A DNA stretch of 64,000 nt, taken from contig OW569356.1 of assembly GCA_937625935.1 (NCBI GenBank), positions 186,001 through 250,000 on the forward strand, read 5' to 3'. This document shows, piece after piece, positions 30,159-40,773 of the stretch (positions within the stretch are counted from its first letter, which is position 1; every line of letters begins with the position of its first letter). The position numbers and the translations under genes are program-made. The notes beneath the pieces are model-generated. The model saw only the letters and a program-made list of their open reading frames with translations. It did not search any database and was not told the origin of the DNA. The DNA comes from Tetramitus jugosus. Taxonomy: Eukaryota > Heterolobosea > Eutetramitea > Acrasida > Vahlkampfiidae.

Positions 30159-30320
30159 TGCATGGTTTCAACAAGCATTGTTTGAAAGTTGAGCTATCAT
30201 TTGATAAACACGAATTAGAATAGGAGGACTAACTATCGTTGTACTTTGTTTCTTAAGTAACTCGATCATCCTCAGCCTCGACTCCCTGGTTTTTCGTTGA
30301 GCAGGTAATACAAAACGGTT

Positions 30321-32231
30321 TTATTGTAAATCCACCATTGAGCTCCTAAGACACATGACCGAATTAGTCATGGTTCCACAAATGATGTCATTTGAGAGAG
30401 AATGAGATGTGATGCTAGAAGGCCGAATGAAATGTTCTCGTCCACAATTGGTCGCTATCTTCATTGTTCGTGACTCACGATCAGCAGTGCTCTTGACCCC
30501 ACATAACAGTGCGATATTGGTATCGTCAAACAACTCAGGAGTGCTATGAATGCTCCAATCTAATATCGTGACAAAGTCATCTGAAAGATTGAGTGAAGGA
30601 ACACAATAAAAGGAAGTGTTACAACCTGGAGTTTGCACAAAACATCCCTTGATATTTCGAACAGTGTTCGTGTTATTGGTATCATTACGGACATCAGTGG
30701 TATACAGTTTTCTGATCGCTCCTGTGTGTAGATTGACATGTCCCACACGCTTTCCATTCCCCATAACAAAGGCAGCATAACCATAATTAGGACTGATGGA
30801 TACACAATCAACCAAGAGATTTTCTTGTTGGGACAAACTACCTCGAGAGAAGTGATTACTATTATTTCTCCCATGATTAATGCTGTTAAATTGCCCAAAA
30901 TCATCAATCTCTTCCAACAAAGGGTCACTATCCGTGGAACTAGGTCTATTCTGGGCAAGTGCTTGCTCCATCCGTTTCTGAAAATTGGTGAATCTGTTGT
31001 TATCACGAAGCAAGTGTACGTTATCTTTCATTTGTCCTTCGAATGTTCGAATCGATCGATGTAAATCTATTGTATTTACAGTGTTTTCGCTGGACCGTAA
31101 AAATCGCACATCGTGCACTTTTAAGTTTCCTTTCGTTGTTCCTGATATAACTAAATCTCTATCTATCTGAAGACAATTAATGCTACCATCAGGACAAACG
31201 GTTGAAGTATTTCTCGCCAAAGGAACAGATATCTTTTGGCGAGACTCGATCTGTTTAGCTGGCATACTGATAAACTTTTTCTTTTTCTTCGATCTAGAAC
31301 CAATGACTCCAACTCCTGATCTAGGATTATGAAGAGCTTGCATAGATTGTGCAGCAGGTTCCACACTATCAGCTGTACATCGAGCTTCGCTCTTGTTGGT
31401 AGAATTTTGTTTGTTCTTCTGTCGTAAATCAATCACTTGAAGATTACCAGATCGAAGACCACAAACAACAACATCTCTTCTCTTCTGATCCAAGAATGCA
31501 AAATCAAAAATGTCTGATGAGGCAGGAATAAGTGTATAGCAGTCCTTTAGCTCGTCGGTTGAAAGATTTGGGCGACTTAATTCGACTTCAGGTATTCGTT
31601 CCAAATCGTACAGAAGCATGTAGGATCTGTTTGAAAAGGAGACTAGAATATTGCTGTGTCCTCCCATACAGAAATTTGAATTCGATATGATTCCATGACT
31701 TGCTTCATTTCGTATCGTTGTTCTAATACCGCTGTTACTTGTCCTATTCGACACACAATTGTCTCTCTGCCACTCTTTTAAACGAAACACACGCACTGTG
31801 CCACTGTTACTTCCCGTGCAATACCACTCCTCACTTGGATCACTATTGACCGAAGAAACAGCGTCATAATATTGCCGGATATCATACTGCGAGACATCTG
31901 TTTCCGAATGAACATACAAATGCTGAAACATGTCCCTCTGCAATTGTTGTTGCAGATGAGAGGAATACCTCGGTCGTTGAGCGTTCATGCTTCGATGAAA
32001 CATTTGCATCACAATCGGAGGTTGCTGCATCAATACTGCCGAATTCTGATTGCTGATCCAATGAGGTGCTGTTGCCCATTGTTCTCTCCTCAGCACTCGT
32101 TTCATGGACATGAAAGTGTGCGGCTCTGGCGTGTAGGCAGTCGGTTGAGTGCTCGCAACAGGATGAAACATGTCATCAATCTTCTTCTGAGGCCGGTACA
32201 AGTCATCCAAAGTGCTCTGTTTTCTCTTCAT
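30321..32231 (-). CDS. WD40-repeat protein, possibly DCAF-like
   Basis: 636 residues from ATG 32231, which avoids overlap with the divergent gene; an in-frame ATG at 32378 would overlap it. Divergent WD40 blades are visible: EEWYCTGSNSGTVRVFRLKEW, ISNSNFCMGGHSNILVSFSNRSYMLLYDLE, FDFAFLDQKRRDVVVCGLRSGNLQVIDLRQK, GSINCLQIDRDLVISGTTKGNLKVHDVRFL and VDCVSISPNYGYAAFVMGNGKRVGHVNL. The layout recalls DCAF4/WDR21-type substrate receptors of CUL4-DDB1 ligases, but this is a guess. The N-terminus KRKQSTLDDLYRPQKK resembles a degenerate PCNA-binding (PIP) box. A basic KKKKK stretch lies mid-protein. Confidence 0.75.
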   Translation of the reverse strand: MKRKQSTLDDLYRPQKKIDDMFHPVASTQPTAYTPEPHTFMSMKRVLRREQWATAPHWISNQNSAVLMQQPPIVMQMFHRSMNAQRPRYSSHLQQQLQRDMFQHLYVHSETDVSQYDIRQYYDAVSSVNSDPSEEWYCTGSNSGTVRVFRLKEWQRDNCVSNRTSNSGIRTTIRNEASHGIISNSNFCMGGHSNILVSFSNRSYMLLYDLERIPEVELSRPNLSTDELKDCYTLIPASSDIFDFAFLDQKRRDVVVCGLRSGNLQVIDLRQKNKQNSTNKSEARCTADSVEPAAQSMQALHNPRSGVGVIGSRSKKKKKFISMPAKQIESRQKISVPLARNTSTVCPDGSINCLQIDRDLVISGTTKGNLKVHDVRFLRSSENTVNTIDLHRSIRTFEGQMKDNVHLLRDNNRFTNFQKRMEQALAQNRPSSTDSDPLLEEIDDFGQFNSINHGRNNSNHFSRGSLSQQENLLVDCVSISPNYGYAAFVMGNGKRVGHVNLHTGAIRKLYTTDVRNDTNNTNTVRNIKGCFVQTPGCNTSFYCVPSLNLSDDFVTILDWSIHSTPELFDDTNIALLCGVKSTADRESRTMKIATNCGREHFIRPSSITSHSLSNDIICGTMTNSVMCLRSSMVDLQ

Positions 32232-32337
32232 TTCATGAAACAATGCTCTCAAATTGAATTTCCTAGTTTTTTGTTTTTCAACGGAAAAAAAACAGCGGGA
32301 AACTTTTCCGAACCAGAAAAACAGACAACACAAAACG

Positions 32338-33141
32338 ATGGACACGGACAACACGACAACAGACAGCAGAAGAAGCATCTACATTACCAGACATGGACAA
32401 AGAGCAGATTTCTTGGATGCTGATTGGCCTGATAAGAACCCTGACTGCAGACATGACCCTCCATTGTCTGACACTGGCATGGATCAGGCAGCTGAGCTTG
32501 GAGCGTTCTGTAAGCACAAGGGAATCACAAGGATTATCTGTTCTCCCTATATTAGGTGCTTACAGACTGCATATGGAGTCATCAAAGCAATTCATTCATC
32601 ATCGAATCAATCTCAATTGAAGATTTGTGTTGAGCCAGGATGTCAAGAATTCTATGACTCAGCAAAGGTGTGGACCGAAGATCGTATGCCTCAATGGTAC
32701 TTTTATCATGATAAGAAACAGAGTAAACCGACGTACGAGGCACAATTGGCAGATATTTTACCATTTATTGATATGACATATGTGCCCTTGTACACGGAAG
32801 ACAAGTACTTCTTGAAGCGAGGAGAACCAAATGAAGGCACCTTTGTGGAGCTCAGATCTGATTTGGAAGTGAGACTGACAAAGTTGTTCGAACATATCAT
32901 GCATGACACAGATCCACAAAATCAAAATGTTCTATTTGTGACTCATGCGGCTGGTTTGGTCTCGAGTGTTGAAACACTCATGCAGAAGAGGCATCCTGAT
33001 ATGAGAACTGGTGTCTGTGGTCTCACTACAGTATTGTTCGATCCTGAAACAAAGACTTATGAACTGATCACGAACAATGACTGCTCTTTTTTGAAACTCG
33101 GTGAAATGCATCACTGGATGTACAGTAAACAAACCGATTGA
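32338..33141 (+). CDS. Histidine phosphatase superfamily protein (UBASH3/PGAM-like)
   Basis: 267-residue intronless enzyme of the phosphoglycerate-mutase-like fold. The phospho-accepting motif is RHGQR (18-22; H19 nucleophile). Next are DPPLSDTGMDQAAELG, the second-Arg block IICSPYIRCLQTA, the acid/base region EPGCQEFY, and the second His in VLFVTHAAGLVSS. The pattern is closer to UBASH3/STS phosphatase domains and TFIIIC-55-type proteins than to glycolytic mutases. The substrate cannot be told from sequence. It has no leader peptide, so it is probably cytosolic. It shares a 106-bp divergent promoter with the WD40 gene and is convergent with PEX7 (34 bp apart). Confidence 0.88.
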   Translation: MDTDNTTTDSRRSIYITRHGQRADFLDADWPDKNPDCRHDPPLSDTGMDQAAELGAFCKHKGITRIICSPYIRCLQTAYGVIKAIHSSSNQSQLKICVEPGCQEFYDSAKVWTEDRMPQWYFYHDKKQSKPTYEAQLADILPFIDMTYVPLYTEDKYFLKRGEPNEGTFVELRSDLEVRLTKLFEHIMHDTDPQNQNVLFVTHAAGLVSSVETLMQKRHPDMRTGVCGLTTVLFDPETKTYELITNNDCSFLKLGEMHHWMYSKQTD

Positions 33142-33175
33142 TTGGTGAGCGGTATCGAACATGCCCATTCAAAAT

Positions 33176-34249
33176 TTAATCCTCCCTAATATTATAGGCT
33201 TTGACCAGCTGATCATTACAACAAAGGGCCATCAATCCAACCTCGTGCACATTCCAATCGAAGGCATTGACCCAATCTTCCATTTTCTGACTTTTGAATG
33301 AGCTAACATTGGCACCATATGATCGCTTTGAATCAACACTATCTAACGGTAATGCCTTTGATTCATCATTCGCTGGTTCATTGTTAAAATTGCTCTCTCG
33401 CATATCCCATATTCTTAACGTTCTATCGGTAGAGCACGAGGCGAGTAAGTGCTGCGTATGTGGACTCCATTGTACCTGATTAATCAGAGAGTAATGCGCT
33501 TGATTGGTAATACTCTTTGGTATTTTCATGTTTCTAAAATCGTAGGTCATAATACTGGAATCAAAGTTTCCCACTGCAAGCGAATGCTCATCAAACCGAT
33601 TCTGATCCAAACTCATTGCACATGTTCTCTGATGGATCCTATGTCTCTGCTGATATGTTTCGGTGCTCGCTCGAATATCCCATAGATATACATGACCGGA
33701 TCGATCACAAGAAATAATTTGTTGTGGTGAATGCGTACTGAACTGTGCATCCAACACTTGCGTGTCCTGTGCCAAATTCTGATTGTGATCCAACTGATTC
33801 ATCGGAGTGTCCTCCTGTTGCAACGTATAAAACAAATTAATGTTCTCATCGATGCCAGCACACAGAACATATTCGTGCGAAATAGGATCCCAGTCCAATG
33901 CACGTGAGGCCTTCACTGATTGACCATCCTTTGGCGGAGCTTGAAACCACTCTCTGTACATGCACTCTGAATTGTTGAGGTCAAAGAAACGCAAGACATA
34001 GTCATCACAGGAACACAACAATGTACTATTGTCACGGTGTGACCATGCGACTTGATGCAATCCAACATTCAATTGAATCTGATGTTCAATTTCAATTTGA
34101 TTATGAGGCAAAAACTCGAGGAGATAGAGGATGCCACTGATGGGTGTGTGACCTGGTCGATTACTCGTACTCACAGCCAACAGATTCTCTTGGAAAGGAC
34201 TCCATTCTACTCCATGAGGATTGTCTACCAGAGCTATGCCTACACCCAT
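33176..34249 (-). CDS. PEX7: Peroxin 7, PTS2 import receptor
   Basis: 357-residue WD40 protein. The N-terminal block VEWSPFQENLLAVSTS followed by GILYLLEF and VGLHQVAWSHRDNSTLLCSCDDYVLRFFDL parallels PEX7 (AVEFSPF...LAVAT, GLFDVTWSE). Later blades keep the PEX7 pattern: IISCDRSGHVYLWDIR, HSLAVGNFDSSIMTYDFRNMKIP, INQVQWSPHTQHLLASCSTDRTLRIWDMRE and a final AFDWNVHEVGLMALCCNDQLVKAYN. PEX7 brings proteins with an N-terminal PTS2 nonapeptide to the peroxisome. There is an insertion of about 40 residues rich in Asp/Asn between the last two blades. Alternative: another RbAp/PEX7-type WD40 protein. It shares a divergent promoter of 113 bp with the channel gene. Confidence 0.75.
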   Translation of the reverse strand: MGVGIALVDNPHGVEWSPFQENLLAVSTSNRPGHTPISGILYLLEFLPHNQIEIEHQIQLNVGLHQVAWSHRDNSTLLCSCDDYVLRFFDLNNSECMYREWFQAPPKDGQSVKASRALDWDPISHEYVLCAGIDENINLFYTLQQEDTPMNQLDHNQNLAQDTQVLDAQFSTHSPQQIISCDRSGHVYLWDIRASTETYQQRHRIHQRTCAMSLDQNRFDEHSLAVGNFDSSIMTYDFRNMKIPKSITNQAHYSLINQVQWSPHTQHLLASCSTDRTLRIWDMRESNFNNEPANDESKALPLDSVDSKRSYGANVSSFKSQKMEDWVNAFDWNVHEVGLMALCCNDQLVKAYNIRED

Positions 34250-34362
34250 GTTTGATCAACTTCTTGTTTTGTCGGAGGATATTCTCTGTTGGTGCCCCAT
34301 TTTTTCGGGGTTGATTTTGCGGAGAAAACTTGAGCCGTTGGAAACGAATTACGAGAAATGAA

Positions 34363-36268
34363 ATGACCTCTGTTGTGCCTTTAAAGTATGTCGAAACAGA
34401 CAGCATTTCGGATATCAATGATGAGATTGAAACTCCAATAGAACTCAAGACCCTGGGTGATGAAATCAAAATCTACCTCTACAAAAGAGGAAATAATTCT
34501 CAATTGAGCCTAAAATCGGCAAACTCTTCCTCGATTAAGTTAGTTGAAAGTGCAAAGTCTAGTACTGAGCAGTCTCAACCCACGAAGGTTCTACCGCCAC
34601 TAAACCCTAACCCTTCATCCATAGTTCCGGCTGAGAGACCTCCTCCAGGTCCATCTATTCTCACTCTATTGAAAATCAAGTTTGAAAAGTATGTTGGCAG
34701 CATGCATTCTTATTTTTAATTGATGGACACAATAACAAATTTGTTTGAATTGGTTTAGAGTGTTTGATCAAGTAATGCAAACCATGACCGACCCGGATGA
34801 ATCAAGAATTGCCCTCGCATGGGAGGCTCTGATGTTATATATTATTCTGTACAATTATTGGACAGTTTTGTTTCGGATCACATTCCTCAGAAAGAGAAGT
34901 TCGAGAGTGTCGATAGGGATCTTTGCTGTCTTTGACATTCTCTTTGATATTTGTTGTCTGATGGATGTGTTCTTCAATTTTTTCCGTAGATACCCGGGGA
35001 GTGATGGTATCTTCATCTATGAGTCAAAGAAGACTGCAAAAAACTACGTGTTTGGAAATAAGTGGTTTTATGTCGACTTGATTGCGACCATACCGGTGGA
35101 TTGGATATTCATTGGTTGGAAGCCTGTTATCAACTCCTTCGTTAGACTATTGAAACTAGCTCGGCTGATGAAAATGAATGTTTACTGGAGAGATTTACAA
35201 ACTCATGTCGTTATTGTCAGTAACACTCTCGTGCAGATCGTGAAATTTATTACATACTCTTTTATGGTTACGCATTTGATGACAGTGTTATGGTTCTTGG
35301 TTGTGGATGCTCAAGAAGAGCCTATAGCAGTTGCCTGGACTCTGAAAGAAGACATTTTGCACATCCATGTAATGTCACAATATCTGGTTGGATTTTATTG
35401 GTGCATAACCAGTATGACCGGATACGGAGGTACAAATCCTGCTTCCTTCCTACAAGTGTTTTATGGTGAATTTATGCTCTTGGTTGGAACAGTCATGTAC
35501 GTGCTTCTTATCGGTACGGTGGGTTCATTGGTCGTGACTTCTAGCTCGAACCAAGCGAAAGGAAAACAAAAGATGGATCAAATGAGAGAGTACATGGCGT
35601 TCCGTAACATTCCAAAGCCGCTTCAAGATAAGATCAGAGATTACTACAACTTCGTGTGGAAAACAAGAAAAGGGTGGGATGAAACGATTGTGTTGGAAGA
35701 CTTACCCAACTATTTACGGATGGAGATTGCTTTGGACATTAACCGTGAACTTATAGAAAAGGTACCACTATTTAAAGATCGAAGTAAGATGTTTATCAGT
35801 TCTGTTGTCATGAGTTTAGTTCCCAGGGTGACACTGCCTGGATCTATCATTGTTCGCAAAGGAGAAATTGGTCGAGAGATGTTCTTCATATCAAGTGGAA
35901 GTGTTGAAATTATTTCTGATAGCGACCCTCCTATCATATTTGCAACGCTTGGTACAGGTCAATTCTTCGGAGAGATTGCTATTGTATTTGAACAACGAAG
36001 AGGTGCTACAGTGCGTGCAGCCACATTCTGTGATCTCTATGTCTTAACAAAAGATTCTCTGGAAGCTATTGCTCTCGATTATCCTGATCAAGTCGAAGCC
36101 ATTAAGCAGGTTGCTAAGGAGAGACTCGAGGCTCAAAGCAAACAACAAGCAAATCCTCCGCCACCTTCCACCAACGAAGAGTCGAATAGTAAGCCAACCG
36201 AGGAAGAGATCGAGAATGATGAATCTGAACCCGAGGACGAAGGTGAAAGTGGAGATAAATCTGAGTAA
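34363..36268 (+). CDS. Cyclic-nucleotide-binding voltage-gated K+-type channel
   Basis: Exons 34363-34688 and 34759-36268 (70-nt GT-AG intron; splice gives FEKVFDQVMQ) code 611 residues of the HCN/CNG/EAG superfamily. After a disordered N-terminus come six membrane segments. S4 reads VRLLKLARLMK, with four basic residues spaced by three, so a weak voltage sensor is likely. The pore loop is YWCITSMTGYGGTNP with a GYG selectivity filter, favouring K+. A C-linker leads to a cyclic-nucleotide-binding domain (SIIVRKGEIGREMFFISSGSVEII ... GTGQFFGEIAIVFEQRRGATVRA); the phosphate-cassette Glu and Arg are present, so cAMP or cGMP should bind. The tail is strongly acidic. Plasma-membrane location is inferred. 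Confidence 0.93.
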
Positions 36269-36304
36269 TAGTCACAACTGGACTAATCATTCATTTGATA
36301 CAAG

Positions 36305-37984
36305 TTACAATGCAAAAATTCCTAAATTACTTGATCCATCGGTGAACTTCATGTTGACATTCTCTTGTTTTGCACGGCAGATTGGACATGTGTTCTCTCT
36401 GGCAAACCATGAGCTAATACACTCCTCACAAAACATGTGTCCACAGTCGAGCATGATTGGACGTTGGAAATCGTCCTGACAAACAGAGCATGAATCATCG
36501 GCCTCTAGTATTTCTTCACGTGTCGCATATCGTCCAAATGGAGCAGTGCTACTGAATAAGATACGCAAAGCAGTGAAGCACTTCCAAATGGACAGCGCAA
36601 TCGATCTCAATTTGAACACAGCATAAACAATGATCACAAAGATTGCAAAAGCCATTGGATAAATCTCCGGGTTCCAAAGATACCTGACCCACACAGCAAC
36701 AGGCAAACAGCATCTATAGGCATAAAATATAGTCTCAATATTGGCATAGATTCTTCCCTTGATGACCGACTTGATAAAAGTCAGAGATCCCAACAGCAGC
36801 ACAGCAGCACTCTTGATTGCCATCGATGAAAGCTTCAACACACAATCTATGATTATTCAATACATTCCAGAGTTAGTTTTTCGCTTCTTACCAACCTAAC
36901 ATAACAACAAAACAAAAACAGACATCAAAGAAACGGTACCTGTGATGACAACAAAGAACAAGGAATCCCAAAAATCCAATTTTTGATCCAATGATCCCCT
37001 AAAGATCAAGAACCACCATGGCTTGTACCGATTCCAGAAAAAGTACAGCAGAGAGATATGTGAGACACAAATGAGAATCAAGAGAGCAGACATCCATATG
37101 CTTCGATTCTCCTTTAGACTCACTTGCTGCTTCAACCTTTCATGAACTGTGAAAATGGCCAGGAACAACCACAGAAACGTCAATACTCCAATAAAGTGAA
37201 AGTAGAGAAAGAGAAGCCCAGGGAGCAACACCAATGGAACTGCCTTGAACAAAAAATCAATCACTTCCCTTCCGTTTTGAAATCCGAGTTGCTCAGAAAT
37301 GTTTTGAGTTGCAGAAGAGAGATTTTCAGCTGTTGTTGTTGCGGTTGCATCACCATTGTTGTTTTGGTCGTTTGTTGAAGATTGTTGTACTGCTGCTGTT
37401 GCTGCAGCTGCATCATCATTACTACTACTATTACTACTACTAATAACAACAGGAGCAGTGTTGACAGTGTTGTTGGCAGAAGAGTCCTGATGATGATGAT
37501 GATGATGATTGGATCCATCACCACTATTGTTCGCACTGACATGATGTAAATCAGTGGCGTATCGAACAGGAAAAGCAGAAGAAAGAAGAGAGGGATGATG
37601 TGCATGTAAATGTGGATGGTGATGAGAGGGAGTGTGCTCCTGTATCATGATGGACAGTTCTCTCTGTAAATCTTCCCAGTTGACAATGGAGCGCAATAGG
37701 GGATTATTACTTGTATGACTGTTGATGCTGTTGTTGATGTTGTTGATGTTGTGTTGATGATGAGAGGGATGAGAGGAGGATGACTCTAGTGGGTGCTGCT
37801 GTTGTTGATCAGCAGGAGGTTCTTCTTGTTGTTGTTGTTGTGATGAGGTATGCGCAATGTCAATCACATGATCTCCTCCACTCATACCCTCATTGTTGTT
37901 GTTGTTGTTATTGACAGTATCATCAGTCGTGCTAGTATTGTTATGGTTGTTCTGGATGTCTGACGGACTGTTGGGTGATGACAT
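36305..37984 (-). CDS. RNFT-like multipass RING E3 ligase
   Basis: Exons 37984-36940 and 36846-36305 (93-nt GT-AG intron; splice restores FFVVITDCVLKLSSMAIKSAA) encode 528 residues. The first about 260 residues are low-complexity Asn/Gln/His/Ser runs coded by trinucleotide repeats. The membrane part (about 275-475) has at least six hydrophobic segments matching RNFT1/2 spacing: VPLVLLPGLLFLYFHFIGVLTFLWLFLAIF with VHERLKQQVSLKENR, then TD-VLKL. A C3HC4 RING follows: CSVCQDDFQ ... CGHMFCEECISSWF ... CPIC. RNFT proteins are ER-membrane ligases tied to ER quality control. The ligase role is from the family; the intron sits at the conserved helix, which supports the model. Confidence 0.87.
37484..37508. 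repeat. (GAT)n repeat, poly-His coding
   Basis: About seven GAT units (ATC/CAT on the minus strand) coding the HHHHHH run of the RNFT-like protein N-terminus. The same exon has several CAA/AAC/CAG runs coding Gln and Asn. Confidence 0.8.
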
Positions 37985-38207
37985 TGTCTGAACGGTAGTA
38001 GTGAAAGAATAGTGGTGATGGATTTCTTGTTGTTGTTGTTGATACAATAGTTTATGATTTTTTGGAGCGCAAACCAAATTTTTTGTTGCCTTGATTCGAA
38101 CTCGAGCGGCGAGGTGCGAGTTGGAACTACGGGGATTTTGAGGGAAGGAGATTGAAATAAAAATAAATTCCGACAAACACGCTGTGAACACGGATGTCTT
38201 GATCGAT

Positions 38208-39321
38208 TTATTTGAGCAGTTCTTGCTCCTCGGCTGCTTGTCTGAGTGCAGCAGCCCTAATCTTGGCTGTCCTTCGTTCTCTGTCCTTCTCTTCCTGAAT
38301 TCTCTCAAGTTCCGATGTATCAAACACCTTGTGTTCCTCGATAATCTTTTTGAGTTTCTTGAGTGACAGACGAGCAGATTTCAACGTGGCGGTACTCTTC
38401 TCTACAATTTCCTTGTTCGTCAATGATGAAACAATCGAATCAATCCTCTTGATCGACCTCATCAAGTGCTCCGTGTCAATCTGCTTGCTTGCATAGCTCT
38501 TTTCAATGAAATGATCCGTGTCAGTGGGGTTATAGTGAAACAGAGCTGCCAAGGCAATTGTTCCAGGAGGGTACATGAATGATACATCCGTCTTGTACGA
38601 TTCCTTGATAAACTTTCTTGCATTGTCAAACAATTGAGCCGTTTCATGCTTTCTGTCCGCTTCAAAAAAGTCATGAACAAAAGCATAGAGGGATCGATAG
38701 GGATGGTACACAATGAGATGAAATTTGAGGCCTTGGAGCAGTATGAGCTCTGTTCTTTGAATTTCCTTCTTGTCAATCTTGGATTGCGTAAATTCTTCAA
38801 CCTTGAACAAAAAGTCGTCCAATTTCATGTGATTTTCCTCTGTTTTCGCAGCCAAGAACATGCATGTCAACCTGATTTGCGATTGTGGTCAATATCTCTG
38901 CAACGAACAGTGTGTACAAGAAGATCGACGACAAACACACATCTAATAGATGCAACAACAACAACAACAAGAATACATACATGAATATGTTGATATCAAA
39001 CTGCATAATCGAATTCTCCAAAAAAAATCGTTTAAAGTAAATCATGGCTGTTGCTTCGACGTGAACATTGAACTGAAATCGATCACACAGCTGACTCATG
39101 ATCCCAATATTCTTTTGAACTGTAGCTACTTCTTCATCGACTGTTAGAGTAGGTATGTTTGCAGTGGCAGGTCCCTGCTCGACACCATTCTTGGTCATGT
39201 GATCGACAATGGTGTTGCGAACAGTCTGAATTGTGTTTTCACGAATGTCATTGATTGCTTTTTCATCTTCACTAAAAAACCAATTTTTGAATTGGGAGGA
39301 GTGGCGAAAGTTTGTTGTCAT
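38208..39321 (-). CDS. CCNH: Cyclin H (CDK-activating kinase / TFIIH subunit)
   Basis: Exons 39321-38981 and 38871-38208 (109-nt GT-AG intron containing an ACA repeat) give 334 residues, close to animal cyclin H (323). The splice yields FDINIFMLTCMFLAAKTEENH, the cyclin-box helix 3 motif. The start FRHSSQFKNWFFS matches the cyclin H N-terminal helix; KNIGIMSQLCDRFQFNVHVEATAMIYFKRFFL is cyclin box 1; ELILLQGLKFHLIVYHPYRSL is the conserved linker with the second box. The C-terminus is a charged coiled coil. With CDK7 and MAT1 it activates CDKs and, in TFIIH, phosphorylates the RNA polymerase II tail. Upstream in-frame codons to 39426 include no better start. A GC-rich palindrome lies about 80 bp upstream. 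Confidence 0.92.
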
Positions 39322-39398
39322 ATTATTGTTGTGATTCGTGTAGACTTTGATTGTTGTGTAATCATGTTTTTTTGTTCGTTTTTGGTGTATGAACGAAA

Positions 39399-39412
39399 TT
39401 TGGGCGCCAAAG
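39399..39412. promoter_or_regulatory. E2F-like GC palindrome upstream of cyclin H
   Basis: TTTGGGCGCCAAAG centred on GGCGCC lies about 80-90 bp upstream of the cyclin H ATG, in the 111-bp spacer. It resembles the E2F/DP consensus (TTTSGCGC in either direction). The resemblance is seen; binding is inference. Confidence 0.3.
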
Positions 39413-39432
39413 CTGGTGTTGCTCAATTTTTT

Positions 39433-40773
39433 TTATTGCTCTTGTTGTATATCTGTGAATGTGAATGCTGCAGCCTTGTACGAGCTAAAAACATTGTGAA
39501 GAGTAGCTACTTCCTCTTGCTTGACAAGCCCAGATAACTCAGCGTAGATGCTGCCATTTTCAATTCGAATCGGAATTGTAATCTCCTCCTGTTCTTCAGA
39601 CTCGCTGCTTCCATTGTCTTTCTTCAGGATCGTAGATGTTTCATAGGTATGTTCCAAATTTTCAATCAATTGCTGAATAGGAGAAAAGATCAATGGTTTT
39701 CTGTGCTGATTACAGAACATGTTGGTCAAGAACCATTTGCCTTCGTGATTTGCCAACAGATAATGATACTGCTTGTCCAACACAATGTGCCATCTAGTGG
39801 ATTTGGATAAAGCACTTAGATTAGCAATTTTGATTAAATCGTCATTGCTCTTTTGCTTGGAAGCGACTTGAACCTGAGCCAAATCTTCAGAGAACCGGAA
39901 GAATAGCTCAGTAAACTTTGGTATGTCATGTATGATGCCCGTCTTTGGAAGCAAATATCCAGTGGCACCAAACAATAAGAATCGATTATAGTATTCAATA
40001 GGTACACCTGTATCATACAACTCTCTCTTGTTGGCAATATCGTAATACAATCGCAACTCCTCTTGCACTTCACTGTTCCATGGCAACACTGCAATCGTTC
40101 TCTTTATACCAAACTTTGATTGATTGATCATGGACAAGTGAGTTGTGCCATTTGGTGATTGAATCAATTCCAACTTGTGCACAAGTCGATCATGTCTCAG
40201 CCAATCTTCCACTCGCTCCACACTGTTAATATATGCCATTGCAAACATAAATGACCAACCAGCTCCCTTTAATCCTCTCTTTGAAAAATTGGTGCCCTTT
40301 TTTACGAGTGTAGTTAATTTTGAGCTCCCTGGCTTCACATTGGCAACTCTACCAAACACACTGGCCTTAATGGCACGATACGCAAAGTACGATGAAAGAA
40401 TCGAAGATGCAAGGAACCAACTCACATTTGTTGTATCTACATTCTTGAACAATAAAGTTTTTGTGTTTTGTTCGCTCTGTTTTGCAATGCCCTGTTGTTG
40501 TTGTTGTTGTTGTTGTTGTTCCTGTTGATCGACTACAACATGATGTGATGTTCGTAATAAATAGTCGTGTGCGTTTGGTTTTGTTTGTTGAATATACTCG
40601 TCAATCCTTGTTTTTTCTTGATCGCTGTTGTGATAGCCGTGAAGAACAGCAGGAACAAGTGCCAAAGCGACGGCAATAGTCTTTGATATGCTCTTGTTTC
40701 TGGGTGTGAATCGAGCGTTGTTCAGGAAGGTATCATCAATGTTCCAATACTTGTTCCACAATCTTCTCATCAT
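39433..40773 (-). CDS. Orphan two-segment membrane protein, possibly mitochondrial
   Basis: 446 residues, single exon. The N-terminus is basic and lacks acids at first (MMRRLWNKYWN), compatible with mitochondrial import. Two or three hydrophobic stretches occur at about 30-46 (SKTIAVALALVPAVLHGY), 118-135 (SWFLASSILSSYFAYRAIKAS) and 170-185 (GWSFMFAMAYIN). A Gln run of nine to ten (CAA/TTG repeat, 40490-40520) lies between the first two. The C-terminal 250 residues look globular with an alpha/beta pattern and end in an acidic loop. I do not recognise a family. It is divergent from the small membrane-protein gene at 40959. Confidence 0.65.
   Translation of the reverse strand: MMRRLWNKYWNIDDTFLNNARFTPRNKSISKTIAVALALVPAVLHGYHNSDQEKTRIDEYIQQTKPNAHDYLLRTSHHVVVDQQEQQQQQQQQQGIAKQSEQNTKTLLFKNVDTTNVSWFLASSILSSYFAYRAIKASVFGRVANVKPGSSKLTTLVKKGTNFSKRGLKGAGWSFMFAMAYINSVERVEDWLRHDRLVHKLELIQSPNGTTHLSMINQSKFGIKRTIAVLPWNSEVQEELRLYYDIANKRELYDTGVPIEYYNRFLLFGATGYLLPKTGIIHDIPKFTELFFRFSEDLAQVQVASKQKSNDDLIKIANLSALSKSTRWHIVLDKQYHYLLANHEGKWFLTNMFCNQHRKPLIFSPIQQLIENLEHTYETSTILKKDNGSSESEEQEEITIPIRIENGSIYAELSGLVKQEEVATLHNVFSSYKAAAFTFTDIQQEQ
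40490..40520. repeat. (TTG)n trinucleotide repeat, poly-Gln coding
   Basis: Roughly ten consecutive GTT/TTG units coding a Gln run on the minus strand within the orphan gene at 39433-40773. Unstable coding microsatellite; not a CRISPR array. Confidence 0.85.

Noticed and set aside
32232-32378. Hydrophobic N-terminal extension of the WD40 protein from ATG 32378
   Set aside because: It would overlap the start of the divergent histidine phosphatase, and the extension looks like an antisense shadow of that gene.
34330-34362. Upstream start for the cyclic-nucleotide-gated channel
   Set aside because: It depends on a TTG codon; the ATG at 34363 is used.
37400-38060. Trinucleotide repeat clusters as a possible CRISPR array
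   Set aside because: Simple coding repeats (Gln, Asn, His runs) with no spacer-repeat structure, in a eukaryotic gene.
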